The translations under genes were made by a program, and so were the position numbers. Below are positions 8,513-16,886 of a stretch of DNA of 64,000 nucleotides, one piece after another. Under the pieces are notes generated by a model. That model did no database searches, was not told the DNA's origin, and saw nothing but the letters and a program-made list of their open reading frames with translations. The stretch comes from Melioribacter roseus (lineage in GTDB: Bacteria; Bacteroidota; Ignavibacteria; Ignavibacteriales; Melioribacteraceae): contig DYHH01000001.1 of assembly GCA_020724265.1 (NCBI GenBank), positions 130,674 through 194,673 of the forward strand, written 5' to 3'. The stretch's first letter is position 1. Every line of letters starts with the position of its first letter.

Positions 8513-9332
8513 AGCTCCCGCTAAAATTAACATCGGTTTGAATATAACTGGGAAAAGAGACGATGGTTACCATAACCTTGAAACATTCTTTTATCCTGTG
8601 CGTGACTTGCATGATAAGCTGACATTTGAATTAGCCGAGAGTTTTTCATTTCATTGCAATGAAGAAATAGTTAATAATGATAATGAAAATTTAGTCCTAA
8701 AGAGTGTTAGATTACTCGAAGAGTTTACCGGCAAAAAAATCTTTGTCAAAATCGAATTACAAAAATATATTCCGATTGGTGCAGGTCTCGGTGGTGGAAG
8801 CAGTGATGCAGCGGCAACTTTAATTTCATTAAATGAGCTTTTCTGTTTAAATATATCTTATAATAAGCTGATAGATATTGCACTTCTAATTGGATCGGAT
8901 GTACCGTTCTTTATAAAGGCAAAACCTGCAATAGGAAAATCACGAGGAGAAGATCTTACAATTAAGGAAATTGATCTTCCCTACCATATTGTTATTATTA
9001 ATCCGGGGATTCACATTTCAACAAAAGAAGCTTTTCAAAATATTAATCCGATGAGAGCAAATATTAATTATGATGAAGTTTTTCAGTCAGTTGATTCTTT
9101 CCAAAATAATAGAGATAAAATTGTAAATGATTTTGAAGATTATGTTTTTTCTAAATATCCTGAAGTAAAAAATATTAAAGATCGTCTTATTGATTTAGGT
9201 TCTGAATTTGCATTAATGAGCGGGAGTGGTTCGACTGTTTACGGACTATTCAAAGAGAAAATAACATTCGATGGGCTTTCGGAAATATTTCCAAAGGAAT
9301 ATTTTATTTTTATCAGTTCACCGAATTATTAA
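8493..9332 (+). CDS. ispE: 4-diphosphocytidyl-2-C-methyl-D-erythritol kinase
   Basis: 279 aa, GHMP kinase. 'APAKINIGLNITGKRDDGYH' at the start, the ATP loop 'PIGAGLGGGSSDAAATL' at about 93-109, and 'ALMSGSGSTVYGLF' near the end match IspE. The enzyme phosphorylates CDP-methylerythritol in the MEP isoprenoid pathway. The ATG at 8493 is preferred because AAGGA lies 8 nt upstream; a TTG one codon earlier is less likely. Last gene of the rightward operon. Confidence 0.93.
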   Translation: MKYIEIKAPAKINIGLNITGKRDDGYHNLETFFYPVRDLHDKLTFELAESFSFHCNEEIVNNDNENLVLKSVRLLEEFTGKKIFVKIELQKYIPIGAGLGGGSSDAAATLISLNELFCLNISYNKLIDIALLIGSDVPFFIKAKPAIGKSRGEDLTIKEIDLPYHIVIINPGIHISTKEAFQNINPMRANINYDEVFQSVDSFQNNRDKIVNDFEDYVFSKYPEVKNIKDRLIDLGSEFALMSGSGSTVYGLFKEKITFDGLSEIFPKEYFIFISSPNY

Positions 9333-9366
9333 GAAATTCAACTCATTAGAGCAGCATAATACTTTA

Positions 9367-10806
9367 TTATATTTTCACATCATCAATTGTTTGTTTCTTA
9401 TCTGCCTGAGTTGCACTAGTAGTATAAGGAATATTAATTGTAATTGAAGTACCGGGATTATTAATGTTCCCTATTTTTGAAGGACTTTTAATTGATATAC
9501 TTCCGCCATGCAGATCAATTACTTCTTTAACTAATGCTAAACCTAATCCACTCCCCTCATATTTTTGTTTTTTAACATTTGTAGCTCTATAAAATTCATT
9601 CATTACGTTTTTAATTTCACTGCTTGGGATACCGATTCCTGAATCTAATATTTCAATTGTAAGAGAAGATTCGTCATCAATTAAATCTACATCTACCCTT
9701 CCCTCTTTAGGTGTATATTTAAAAGCATTACATATCAAATTAGAAATCGCTAATTCAATCAATATTTTATCTGCTTGTAAATCTCGTTTAATTGTTCTTT
9801 TATCGTTAATATTTAGTTCCATTTCTTTTGTATTCATATCGGAACATCGTTTATCGATTACTTCTTGAATTATTTTAAGCACATCAATTTTTTCGGTGGA
9901 AGTTAAGTTCAGTAATCTTAAGCGTGAAATAAATAGAACATTATTAACAAGATTAAGTCCCTCCATACTCCTAATCTTAATTCTTTCAATTTTTTCTTTG
10001 AGTACATCTGGTAATGGTGCTATATATTCATCTAAAATTAAGTCTGCAATAGATTGAATAGCAGAAATAGGTGATTTGATTTCATGAACAACACCGATTA
10101 TGTACTTTTGTTTTTTCTCTTCAACAACTTCAATTTGGTCTAACGAACTTTTTAACTGCTGTTCTCTTTTATAAAGTTGGTGAGAAATTCTATTTGCAAT
10201 GTAAACACTTAATAACAACATAGAGGCATAAATAACCACGAATAACAATACATATGTAATGTTATGTTCCGGTGTTGCAAGGTACATTCCATTCATATGG
10301 TGAGCATGCAGTATTCCTAAGTATTGAAGAGATATCATTATAGTATAAAGTAGTAAATATACCGACAGTACCGCGTAAACAACAAAGCCGGGGAGAATTA
10401 AACTCCCTATAATCGTATGAAAAATTGCAAAAATATAAAGTGGTGAATCAATTGCCCCGGTGTAATAGATTAATACCAAAAGAGTTATTAGATCAAGCAT
10501 CATTTGAAGCAGTGATAGATGCAATGGATTGAATTTCCCCGGTATACATTGAATATTTCTTCTTAGGAGTTGTATTCCTATATTATAAAGGAGAATAATG
10601 AAAGAAATTAGAGGTAAAACAATTATCTGTTTGTAAGATAAATCTAATCCGAGTAGATTTTGTCCTCCAATAACAAAAAGAAGTAAAGCAACAACAAAGA
10701 GATAGCGAATTTTAATGAACCACAAATTTCTAGTTCTTATAGCATTCCAAAATTCATCGTAGTGGTGTGCCCATTTGGGAACGAGGACAATCATATTCAT
10801 TCTCAC
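9367..10806 (-). CDS. Membrane sensor histidine kinase
   Basis: 479 aa. About six membrane helices fill residues 30-205 (no large periplasmic domain), followed by a short coiled coil and a kinase core. The H-box is 'VVHEIKSPISAIQ' (His near 243), the N-box is 'NLICNAFKYTPKEG', and the G-boxes are 'DSGIGIP' and 'GSGLGLALVKEV'. All catalytic motifs are present. It is separated from the hydrogenase operon by a strong terminator and 154 bp, so it is a separate unit. Its partner may be one of the receiver-only proteins encoded at 14566 or 16479; that link is inference from proximity. The first in-frame start is GTG at 10806; ATGs at 10800 and 10794 are alternatives. Confidence 0.85.
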   Translation of the reverse strand: MRMNMIVLVPKWAHHYDEFWNAIRTRNLWFIKIRYLFVVALLLFVIGGQNLLGLDLSYKQIIVLPLISFIILLYNIGIQLLRRNIQCIPGKFNPLHLSLLQMMLDLITLLVLIYYTGAIDSPLYIFAIFHTIIGSLILPGFVVYAVLSVYLLLYTIMISLQYLGILHAHHMNGMYLATPEHNITYVLLFVVIYASMLLLSVYIANRISHQLYKREQQLKSSLDQIEVVEEKKQKYIIGVVHEIKSPISAIQSIADLILDEYIAPLPDVLKEKIERIKIRSMEGLNLVNNVLFISRLRLLNLTSTEKIDVLKIIQEVIDKRCSDMNTKEMELNINDKRTIKRDLQADKILIELAISNLICNAFKYTPKEGRVDVDLIDDESSLTIEILDSGIGIPSSEIKNVMNEFYRATNVKKQKYEGSGLGLALVKEVIDLHGGSISIKSPSKIGNINNPGTSITINIPYTTSATQADKKQTIDDVKI

Positions 10807-10924
10807 ATTATTAACTGAAGAACTAAAACTTGGAATAGCTTATCTGACAATAAATATATTGATATCCTTTTATAATGTAAATAGAAATAGAATATAATAG
10901 AATATATTGTCGGAATTAATTGAT

Positions 10925-10955
10925 GAAAAAAGAGAGGGAGTTTTATCTCCCTCTC
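10925..10955 (-). terminator. Rho-independent terminator of the hydrogenase operon
   Basis: On the minus strand a perfect 9-bp stem (GAGAGGGAG / CTCCCTCTC) with a 6-nt loop is followed by six T. It begins 5 nt after the stop of the last operon gene. Confidence 0.9.
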
Positions 10956-10960
10956 ATATT

Positions 10961-12880
10961 TTAAGCGATGTATTTCCCTCTAGGAGTATAATGTGTATGC
11001 AGTAACTTGTGAGAAATGTGACCGCAAGGACCATCTGTCAAGAAATCATTATAGAGTTCAAGTACATGCTTATTTTCGTGTGATTTTCTTAATGGTAATG
11101 ATGCATCTTCATTATAAATTGCTTCGGCACGTTTTGCTCTAATTTCCTGAGAAGTTGGAATAGGTTGACCACCGCCGCCTAAACAACCTCCCGGGCATGC
11201 CATAAATTCAATAAAATGACATTCAGAGAATTTACCACCGGCTTTAATATCTTCCATTATTTTTTTAGCATTCGCAGTACCATGTGCAATAGCTACCTTT
11301 AATGTAGCTCCTTTTAGCCAATCCCAATTAGGAACAAGTGGTTTTAGTATTTCCGGAACCGGACCAACTTTTTCGATCGGAAGTTCAGCATATCGAATTC
11401 CTTCAAAACCTCGTACAGGAACTATATTCATATTTTCAAAAACATTTTCAACTTTTACACCGGTAACAAGTTCAATAATGGTTCTTAAAGCTGCTTCCAT
11501 TACACCGCCTGTTGCACCGAATATGAGTCCTGCACCTGAAGCATCTCCGAATGGGTCATCAAAATGAGATTTACCCATTTCAGGTAGATAGATACCCGAT
11601 TCTTTTATCATCTGTGCAAGTTCTCTTGTGGTTAAACCGTAATCAACATCCTTATAACCGGAATCAACCATTTCTGGTCGGTTGCATTCGTATTTCTTAG
11701 CTGCACAAGGCATTAACGCAACACTAACAATATTGGCAGGATCAATTCCTTCTTTTTTTGAATACCAAGTTTTAATTAATGCACCGAACATTTGCTGCGG
11801 AGATTTAGCAGAACTGACATGATCCAGATATTCCGGGTAGAAGTGTTCAATGTATTTTACCCAGCCGGGTGAACAAGAAGTGAACTGGGGAAGAGCTATT
11901 TGTTTATCACCTTCAACAAGTGCTTTATATAACCTTATTATTAATTCAGTTCCTTCTTCCATAATTGTTAAATCGGCTGTAAAGTTTGTATCGAAAACTT
12001 TATCAAAGCCGATTCTTCTTAAGGCTGTATTCATTTGACCGGTAAGCGAATGACCCGGACCTAAATCAAATTCTTCACCAATTGCAGCTCTTGGAGATGG
12101 TGCAGTTTGAATTACAACATGTTTTGTAGGGTCATCAATTGCAAGCCATATTTCATCCGAAGGATCGTTTGCTTTAAGTGCTCCGGTTGGACAGCGGTTA
12201 ATACATTGTCCGCAATTAATACAAATTACATCGGCTAAAGGTTTGTCGAGAAAAGTTCCAATCCTTGTTTCATGACCTCTATAAATTGATTCAAGTACAC
12301 CAACTTCTTGCAAATCGATGCAAGTTCTTACACATCTTTTACACAAAACACACTTGTTCATATCGCGTACAACAGAATAAGAAGATTTATCTTCTTCAAA
12401 TAAAGGTGCACTCACATGTCCGAATGTAAACTGATCAACGCCATACTCTTTCGCAAGTGATTGTAATTCGCAATTATTGTTTCTAACGCACGCATAGCAT
12501 TCACCGTAATGTTCACTTAGTAGCAAATCAATAACGTGTCGTCTTGCTCTTCTAACTTGCGGAGAAGTTGTATGAATTTTTAACGAATGAGTTATCGGGT
12601 ATGCACAAGATGCTTGCAAAGTTCTCATACCTTCAACTTCTACCAAACAAACACGACAAACACCAGCTATACATAAATCATCATGATGACAAAGTGTAGG
12701 AATATGTATCTGGTTTTGTTTGCAAGCTTCCAGTATTGTTGTTCCCAACGGTACTGAATATTTATTACCGTTAATTTCAATGCTTACCATCGAACCAATA
12801 CCTTCAGAGGATTTTGGTTTTTCAATGGTGTGCCCTTTTTGGCTTTCGGGAGCTCTGGTTTCTTTATTTTCTTTCATCAT
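10961..12880 (-). CDS. hydA: FeFe hydrogenase catalytic subunit (HydA/HndD type), variant H-cluster motif
   Basis: 639 aa. Domains in order: disordered start (1-30), [2Fe-2S] ferredoxin ('TLCHHDDLCIAGVCRVC'), His-Cys [4Fe-4S] ('HYGECYACVRNNNC'), two [4Fe-4S] ('CVLCKRCVRTC' and 'CINCGQCINRC'), H-cluster domain and small-subunit-like tail. H-cluster motifs: L1 reads TSCSPGW, L2 MPCAAKKYE, L3 FMACPGGCLGGGGQP. L1 normally reads TSCCPGW; the second Cys, a cubane ligand (Cys300 in CpI), is Ser here (codon TCA). The other ligands are present. The gene overlaps its NuoF-like partner by 4 nt (TGATG); the second ATG (12877) has the better spacing to GGAGG. Presumably the catalytic subunit of a soluble NAD(P)-linked trimer with the two preceding genes. 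Confidence 0.9.
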   Translation of the reverse strand: MMKENKETRAPESQKGHTIEKPKSSEGIGSMVSIEINGNKYSVPLGTTILEACKQNQIHIPTLCHHDDLCIAGVCRVCLVEVEGMRTLQASCAYPITHSLKIHTTSPQVRRARRHVIDLLLSEHYGECYACVRNNNCELQSLAKEYGVDQFTFGHVSAPLFEEDKSSYSVVRDMNKCVLCKRCVRTCIDLQEVGVLESIYRGHETRIGTFLDKPLADVICINCGQCINRCPTGALKANDPSDEIWLAIDDPTKHVVIQTAPSPRAAIGEEFDLGPGHSLTGQMNTALRRIGFDKVFDTNFTADLTIMEEGTELIIRLYKALVEGDKQIALPQFTSCSPGWVKYIEHFYPEYLDHVSSAKSPQQMFGALIKTWYSKKEGIDPANIVSVALMPCAAKKYECNRPEMVDSGYKDVDYGLTTRELAQMIKESGIYLPEMGKSHFDDPFGDASGAGLIFGATGGVMEAALRTIIELVTGVKVENVFENMNIVPVRGFEGIRYAELPIEKVGPVPEILKPLVPNWDWLKGATLKVAIAHGTANAKKIMEDIKAGGKFSECHFIEFMACPGGCLGGGGQPIPTSQEIRAKRAEAIYNEDASLPLRKSHENKHVLELYNDFLTDGPCGHISHKLLHTHYTPRGKYIA

Positions 12881-14073
12881 TTACCTCCCTTTCCATTGTT
12901 GAATATTTCCTCTTTGAAATTTTCCAGGATCGAAATAAATGGATTCGGGGAAGATTGCCCCAAACCGCATTTAGATGATATACGCATAGTTTCACCCAGT
13001 TCTTTTAACTTGTTTATATAATTGAAAGTGTATTCACCTTTCTCAATCATCTCAACACCTTCCAACAATTTTACGTTACCGATTCTGCAAGGAGTACATT
13101 GACCGCATGATTCTTCAACAAAAAATTCCATAAAGTTCTTTAGTACATGTAACATATTTCTCGATTCATTAAAAACCATAATTGAACCACCTGTACCTAA
13201 GTCTTCGTATCCTAATTGTCTATCAAATTGAGATTTCGAAATACACAAACCGGAAGCACCACCGACTTGCACGGCTTTCGTATTATCGGCTTCAACAATT
13301 TTTAATAATTCATTAATTGTTGTTCCCCATGGTAATTCATATACACCGGGTTTTTTGCAATCACCGGAAACAGAAAATAATTTACTTCCGGTAGATTTGT
13401 CGGTACCGTGCTGAGAATACCATGAACCACCTTTTGTAACTATATGTGCCACTGAGGCGAATGTTTCTACATTGTTTACCGTTGTAGGTTTTCCGTTCAA
13501 ACCAGTATTTACAGGGAAAGGAGGTCTATTTCTTGCTTCTCCTCTATGTCCTTCCAAAGATTCAATCAAAGCTGTTTCTTCTCCGCAAACATAAGCACCT
13601 GATCCAAGTCTAATTATTATATCGAAATCGAATCCTTTCTTTCCGAGTATATCTTTACCGAGCAGATTATCTTTTCTCATTTCTTCTAGATAATCTTGCA
13701 ATGATTTCAGCATATATTCATATTCACCACGCAAATAAACAATTCCCTCTTTAGCACCTATTGCATATCCGCCAACAACCATTCCGTCAAAAACTAATTC
13801 AGGATATTCTAGAAGAAGAACTCTATCTTTAAAAGTTCCGGGTTCACCTTCATCGGCGTTACATATAACATATTTTTTGTCAGATTTAGCAGCAGCGGTA
13901 AGCATCCATTTTGTAGAAGTCGGAAATCCCGCACCACCTCTACCTCTTAGTTTAGATTCTTTCAATTCGAAGAGGACATCTTCTCTACCGATAGAGATTG
14001 CTTTTTTAACAGCATCTCCACGATTATATTCTGAAAAGATAACTGCCCCTTCTCTTTTCACTTTATTTTCCAT
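12877..14073 (-). CDS. hydB: NuoF/HydB-like flavoprotein subunit, short form
   Basis: 398 aa. FMN/NADH-binding core: 'RGRGGAGFPTSTKW', 'CNADEGEPGTFKDR' and 'GAYVCGEETALIESLEG'. The [4Fe-4S] ligands are in 'ESCGQCTPCRIG' plus 'KCGLGQ'. It lacks both the N-terminal thioredoxin-like [2Fe-2S] domain and the C-terminal 2x[4Fe-4S] domain seen in the 659-aa paralogue of the same operon. Short forms like this occur in NuoF and in some NADH-dependent, non-bifurcating hydrogenases; the functional reading is inference. An AGAGGAG site precedes the ATG. Confidence 0.9.
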   Translation of the reverse strand: MENKVKREGAVIFSEYNRGDAVKKAISIGREDVLFELKESKLRGRGGAGFPTSTKWMLTAAAKSDKKYVICNADEGEPGTFKDRVLLLEYPELVFDGMVVGGYAIGAKEGIVYLRGEYEYMLKSLQDYLEEMRKDNLLGKDILGKKGFDFDIIIRLGSGAYVCGEETALIESLEGHRGEARNRPPFPVNTGLNGKPTTVNNVETFASVAHIVTKGGSWYSQHGTDKSTGSKLFSVSGDCKKPGVYELPWGTTINELLKIVEADNTKAVQVGGASGLCISKSQFDRQLGYEDLGTGGSIMVFNESRNMLHVLKNFMEFFVEESCGQCTPCRIGNVKLLEGVEMIEKGEYTFNYINKLKELGETMRISSKCGLGQSSPNPFISILENFKEEIFNNGKGGK

Positions 14074-14081
14074 TTTCTCCT

Positions 14082-14555
14082 CTATTTTAATTTTTCCAAA
14101 ATTTCAATTGCTTTTTCCGGAGTTAAATGGGAATAAACTTGATCATTAACCAGCATAGCCGGTCCTTGATCACACATTCCAAGGCAGTTAGCATACTCCA
14201 GAGTAACACTTTTATCTTTTGTAGTTTCACCGAATTTAATTCCAAGTTCACGTTCAATTGCTTTGGCTACTGCTTCCTTACCAAACATATCACATGTAAT
14301 TGTTTGACATAGACGAACTACATTTCTTCCCATCGGTTTGTGTGTAAGAAAAGAATAAAACGTTACAACACTATAAACTTCAACGGGGTGAATATCTAAT
14401 AATCTCGCAACTTCCTGTTGAGCAAAATCGGAAATGTACTTATGATTTTTTTCGATTCCCTGAAGAATCGGAAGGAGCGATGATCTGTCTTTACCGTAAA
14501 GATCTACTAACTTACCGATCTCTTCGGATAAGGAATTTTTTTCCAATACAAGCAT
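14082..14555 (-). CDS. hydC: NuoE/HydC-like [2Fe-2S] subunit
   Basis: 157 aa, thioredoxin-like ferredoxin. Cluster ligands C-x4-C ('CQTITC') and C-x3-C ('CLGMC') are all present. The N-terminal helical bundle contains 'LLPILQGIEKNHKYIS' and 'PVEVYSVVTFYSFL', typical of the family. The ATG at 14555 was chosen because AAGGAG lies 6 nt upstream; a TTG two codons earlier is in frame. It passes electrons between the flavoprotein and the catalytic subunit. Confidence 0.9.
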   Translation of the reverse strand: MLVLEKNSLSEEIGKLVDLYGKDRSSLLPILQGIEKNHKYISDFAQQEVARLLDIHPVEVYSVVTFYSFLTHKPMGRNVVRLCQTITCDMFGKEAVAKAIERELGIKFGETTKDKSVTLEYANCLGMCDQGPAMLVNDQVYSHLTPEKAIEILEKLK

Positions 14556-14565
14556 CTTCAACTCC

Positions 14566-14937
14566 TTAATTTTTGTTTAACAGTTTGTTGACTTTCTCAA
14601 TTAGTTCTTCAGGCGAAATCGGTTTTTCAACAAAATCATCAACCGGAACCATATCGCTTTGTCCGAAATCATAACCGGTAGTTTTTGATACGGAAGTGTA
14701 CATTAGTATCGGTGTTTTAACATTGTTTTTTCTAAATTTCTGAGCCAAGAAGAAACCATCATCGGGTTCATCCATCATTACGTCAAGTATAATTAGATCT
14801 GGATTTTTCTCCATAACAATTTTGTAACCATCATCAGGATTACTAGCGGTAATGATATCAAAACCATGAGATTTCAGAACTAACTTACTGGCTTCAATGA
14901 TGTCCGGATCATCATCAATAATTGCAATTAAGGCCAT
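14566..14937 (-). CDS. Stand-alone response-regulator receiver
   Basis: About 123 aa, receiver domain only. Acid pocket 'IIDDDPD', phospho-acceptor Asp in 'IILDVMMDEPDDGF', Thr/Ser in 'MYTSVSKT' and Lys in 'VEKPISPEEL'. No output domain. The ATG at 14937 fits a GGAG 6 nt upstream; two earlier in-frame ATGs exist. The insertion 'MMDEPDDGFFL' after the acceptor is shared with the second receiver (16479), suggesting the pair duplicated. It lies between kinase and hydrogenase genes of one operon. Confidence 0.88.
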   Translation of the reverse strand: MALIAIIDDDPDIIEASKLVLKSHGFDIITASNPDDGYKIVMEKNPDLIILDVMMDEPDDGFFLAQKFRKNNVKTPILMYTSVSKTTGYDFGQSDMVPVDDFVEKPISPEELIEKVNKLLNKN

Positions 14938-14954
14938 TTTCATCTCCATGTTAA

Positions 14955-16472
14955 TTAGTTGTTGTTATTTATGGGTAAGTAAATCGTAAATGTCGTTCCT
15001 TTACCATATTGACTTTCGACTTCAATCTTACCGTGATATGAATCGACAATTTGCTTTACTATTGTCAATCCGAGACCAGTTCCGCTTATTCCTCTTGTGT
15101 GTTCGTTCTTAACTCTATAAAATTCTTGAAATAATTTTTCTTTGTCGTCATCTTTCAATCCGATACCGGTATCAATGACTTTTACAATCAAATAGTTTTC
15201 ATTGGACCCGGTGATAATATTTATACTTCCTTCTTCTTTGTTGTACTTAACAGCGTTGCTTAAAATATTTGTAAACAATCTTGTTATTTCATTTTGATCA
15301 GCTTTAATAACCGGAACATAATTTTCCATAACAATATTGAATGAGATACTACGTTTTTGAGCTTCAATTTCCAGCAGTTCAACTGTAGATTTTATTATTT
15401 CCTTGATGTCAAGAGTTACAATTTCGCGCTGTTTTGTTTTTAATTCCATCCTTGATATATCAAGCAAATCGTTAACTAAATCGAGCAGACTTCGTAATCT
15501 TAAAATTGATCTCGATACAAAATCATCTCTTTGCTGATCGCTGATATTCAAATTTTTATCAATAATTATTTTTAGAAACCCGAGTACCGCTGCAACAGGT
15601 GTCTTTAATTCATGAGCTACCATCGATACGAATTGGTTTTTTATCAGTTCAATCTTTTTCAGCTCGGTAATATTTCTAATTACAACAGCGACTCCGGCAA
15701 GCGTTCCGTCAGGATTCGGAACCGGGGAGGTTACTGCTTCAACAAAGAGTTCGTTATGAATAATTTCGATCTGGGTTGAATATGATTTTTTAATTAGTTC
15801 ATCACTTCCCAAATAATTATCAATTAAGTCAATGATTTTATCCGGAAGTTTGGAAAGTAATTCTATATTATTTTTTGCTTCAACAATATTCAAATTTTTG
15901 AATACGGCATTATTCCTATAAACAACTTCCCCTTGTTTGTTAATTACAAGAACACCATCGCCAATTAAATTAATAATTGTACTTAGTCGGCTTCTTTCGT
16001 TAGCAAGTTCAAGTAAGTTGGCTTCTCGTTCTTTTTTAAGTTGCTCCGACTCAAGCATCAAAACTCTTTGAGTGTAAGCTTTTTGAAGATTGTAAAGCAA
16101 TTCATCAGGTGTAAATGGTTTGGGAATATAACCGTAAGCACCTAGCCTGGTTGATTCAATAGCAGTATCATAACTTGCGTATGCGGTTGCAATCAAGCAA
16201 ACAGTATTTGGTCTGGCATTTTTAATTTCTGCAAGAACTTGAAGACCGTCAATATCAGGCATTTTCAAATCTATAACAGCTAAGTCAAAATCGTTATTAG
16301 TTCCTTTTTCAATACCTTCAGTTCCGTTTTCGGCAGTTTCAACGTAATAACCTTCCATTTCCAGCAGTCGCTGAGTTCCAAGGCGTAAACCTTTCTCATC
16401 ATCAACGATTAAAACTTTCGGTGTCGATTCTTTTATCAGTTCTTTGGCTTTATTTTCTTTTAATTCTTCCAT
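14955..16472 (-). CDS. Receiver-PAS-histidine kinase hybrid
   Basis: 505 aa, soluble. Receiver (about 18-135; 'VLIVDDEKG', Asp in 'AVIDLKMPDIDG', Lys in 'IPKPFTPDEL'), coiled coil, PAS domain (about 165-270), then kinase core: 'MVAHELKTPVAAVLGF' H-box, 'NAVKYNKEEG', 'DTGIGL', 'GTGLGLTIVKQI'. Every catalytic motif is intact. An N-terminal receiver on a kinase suggests it is an intermediate that takes phosphate from another kinase, probably the hydrogenase-domain kinase at 16870. That order is inference. Confidence 0.88.
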   Translation of the reverse strand: MEELKENKAKELIKESTPKVLIVDDEKGLRLGTQRLLEMEGYYVETAENGTEGIEKGTNNDFDLAVIDLKMPDIDGLQVLAEIKNARPNTVCLIATAYASYDTAIESTRLGAYGYIPKPFTPDELLYNLQKAYTQRVLMLESEQLKKEREANLLELANERSRLSTIINLIGDGVLVINKQGEVVYRNNAVFKNLNIVEAKNNIELLSKLPDKIIDLIDNYLGSDELIKKSYSTQIEIIHNELFVEAVTSPVPNPDGTLAGVAVVIRNITELKKIELIKNQFVSMVAHELKTPVAAVLGFLKIIIDKNLNISDQQRDDFVSRSILRLRSLLDLVNDLLDISRMELKTKQREIVTLDIKEIIKSTVELLEIEAQKRSISFNIVMENYVPVIKADQNEITRLFTNILSNAVKYNKEEGSINIITGSNENYLIVKVIDTGIGLKDDDKEKLFQEFYRVKNEHTRGISGTGLGLTIVKQIVDSYHGKIEVESQYGKGTTFTIYLPINNNN

Positions 16473-16478
16473 TAAGAC

Positions 16479-16886
16479 TTATTCATCAAAATAATTATTC
16501 AATTTGGATATTAGTTCATCTACAACAACAGGTTTGTTAAGTATACCGTCACATTTAATCCATTCTCTTTCTTCTTTTGTTTCTGAAGAAAATTTAAAAC
16601 CTGTATTGTAAGTAGCGGATGTAAGTATGAATACAGGTATCCTTTTACCATGTTCAGTTTTTTTAATTCTATGACATAGAATAAAACCGGAATCATATTC
16701 TTCCATAATAAGATCTATAATTGCCAGATCAGGCTTTACTTTAGTGAAGACTTCAAAACCTTCCTTACCGGATTCTGCAGTAACAACGTTAAATCCTTTT
16801 GATTCCATAAGAAGTTTATTTTGTTCAAGAAGGTCTATATCATCATCAACAAGTAATATTGTTTTTATTTTATCTGAATGCTGCAT
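16479..16886 (-). CDS. Stand-alone response-regulator receiver
   Basis: 135 aa. 'ILLVDDDIDLLEQN', acceptor Asp in 'AIIDLIMEEYDSGF', Thr/Ser in 'ILTSATYNTG', Lys in 'LNKPVVVDEL'. A 14-residue insertion rich in charged residues ('KFSSETKEEREWIKC') lies before the last helix-strand unit. No output domain. The start overlaps the kinase gene by 17 nt and has a good AGGAG site, so kinase and receiver are translationally coupled and are the likeliest cognate pair. Confidence 0.88.
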   Translation of the reverse strand: MQHSDKIKTILLVDDDIDLLEQNKLLMESKGFNVVTAESGKEGFEVFTKVKPDLAIIDLIMEEYDSGFILCHRIKKTEHGKRIPVFILTSATYNTGFKFSSETKEEREWIKCDGILNKPVVVDELISKLNNYFDE

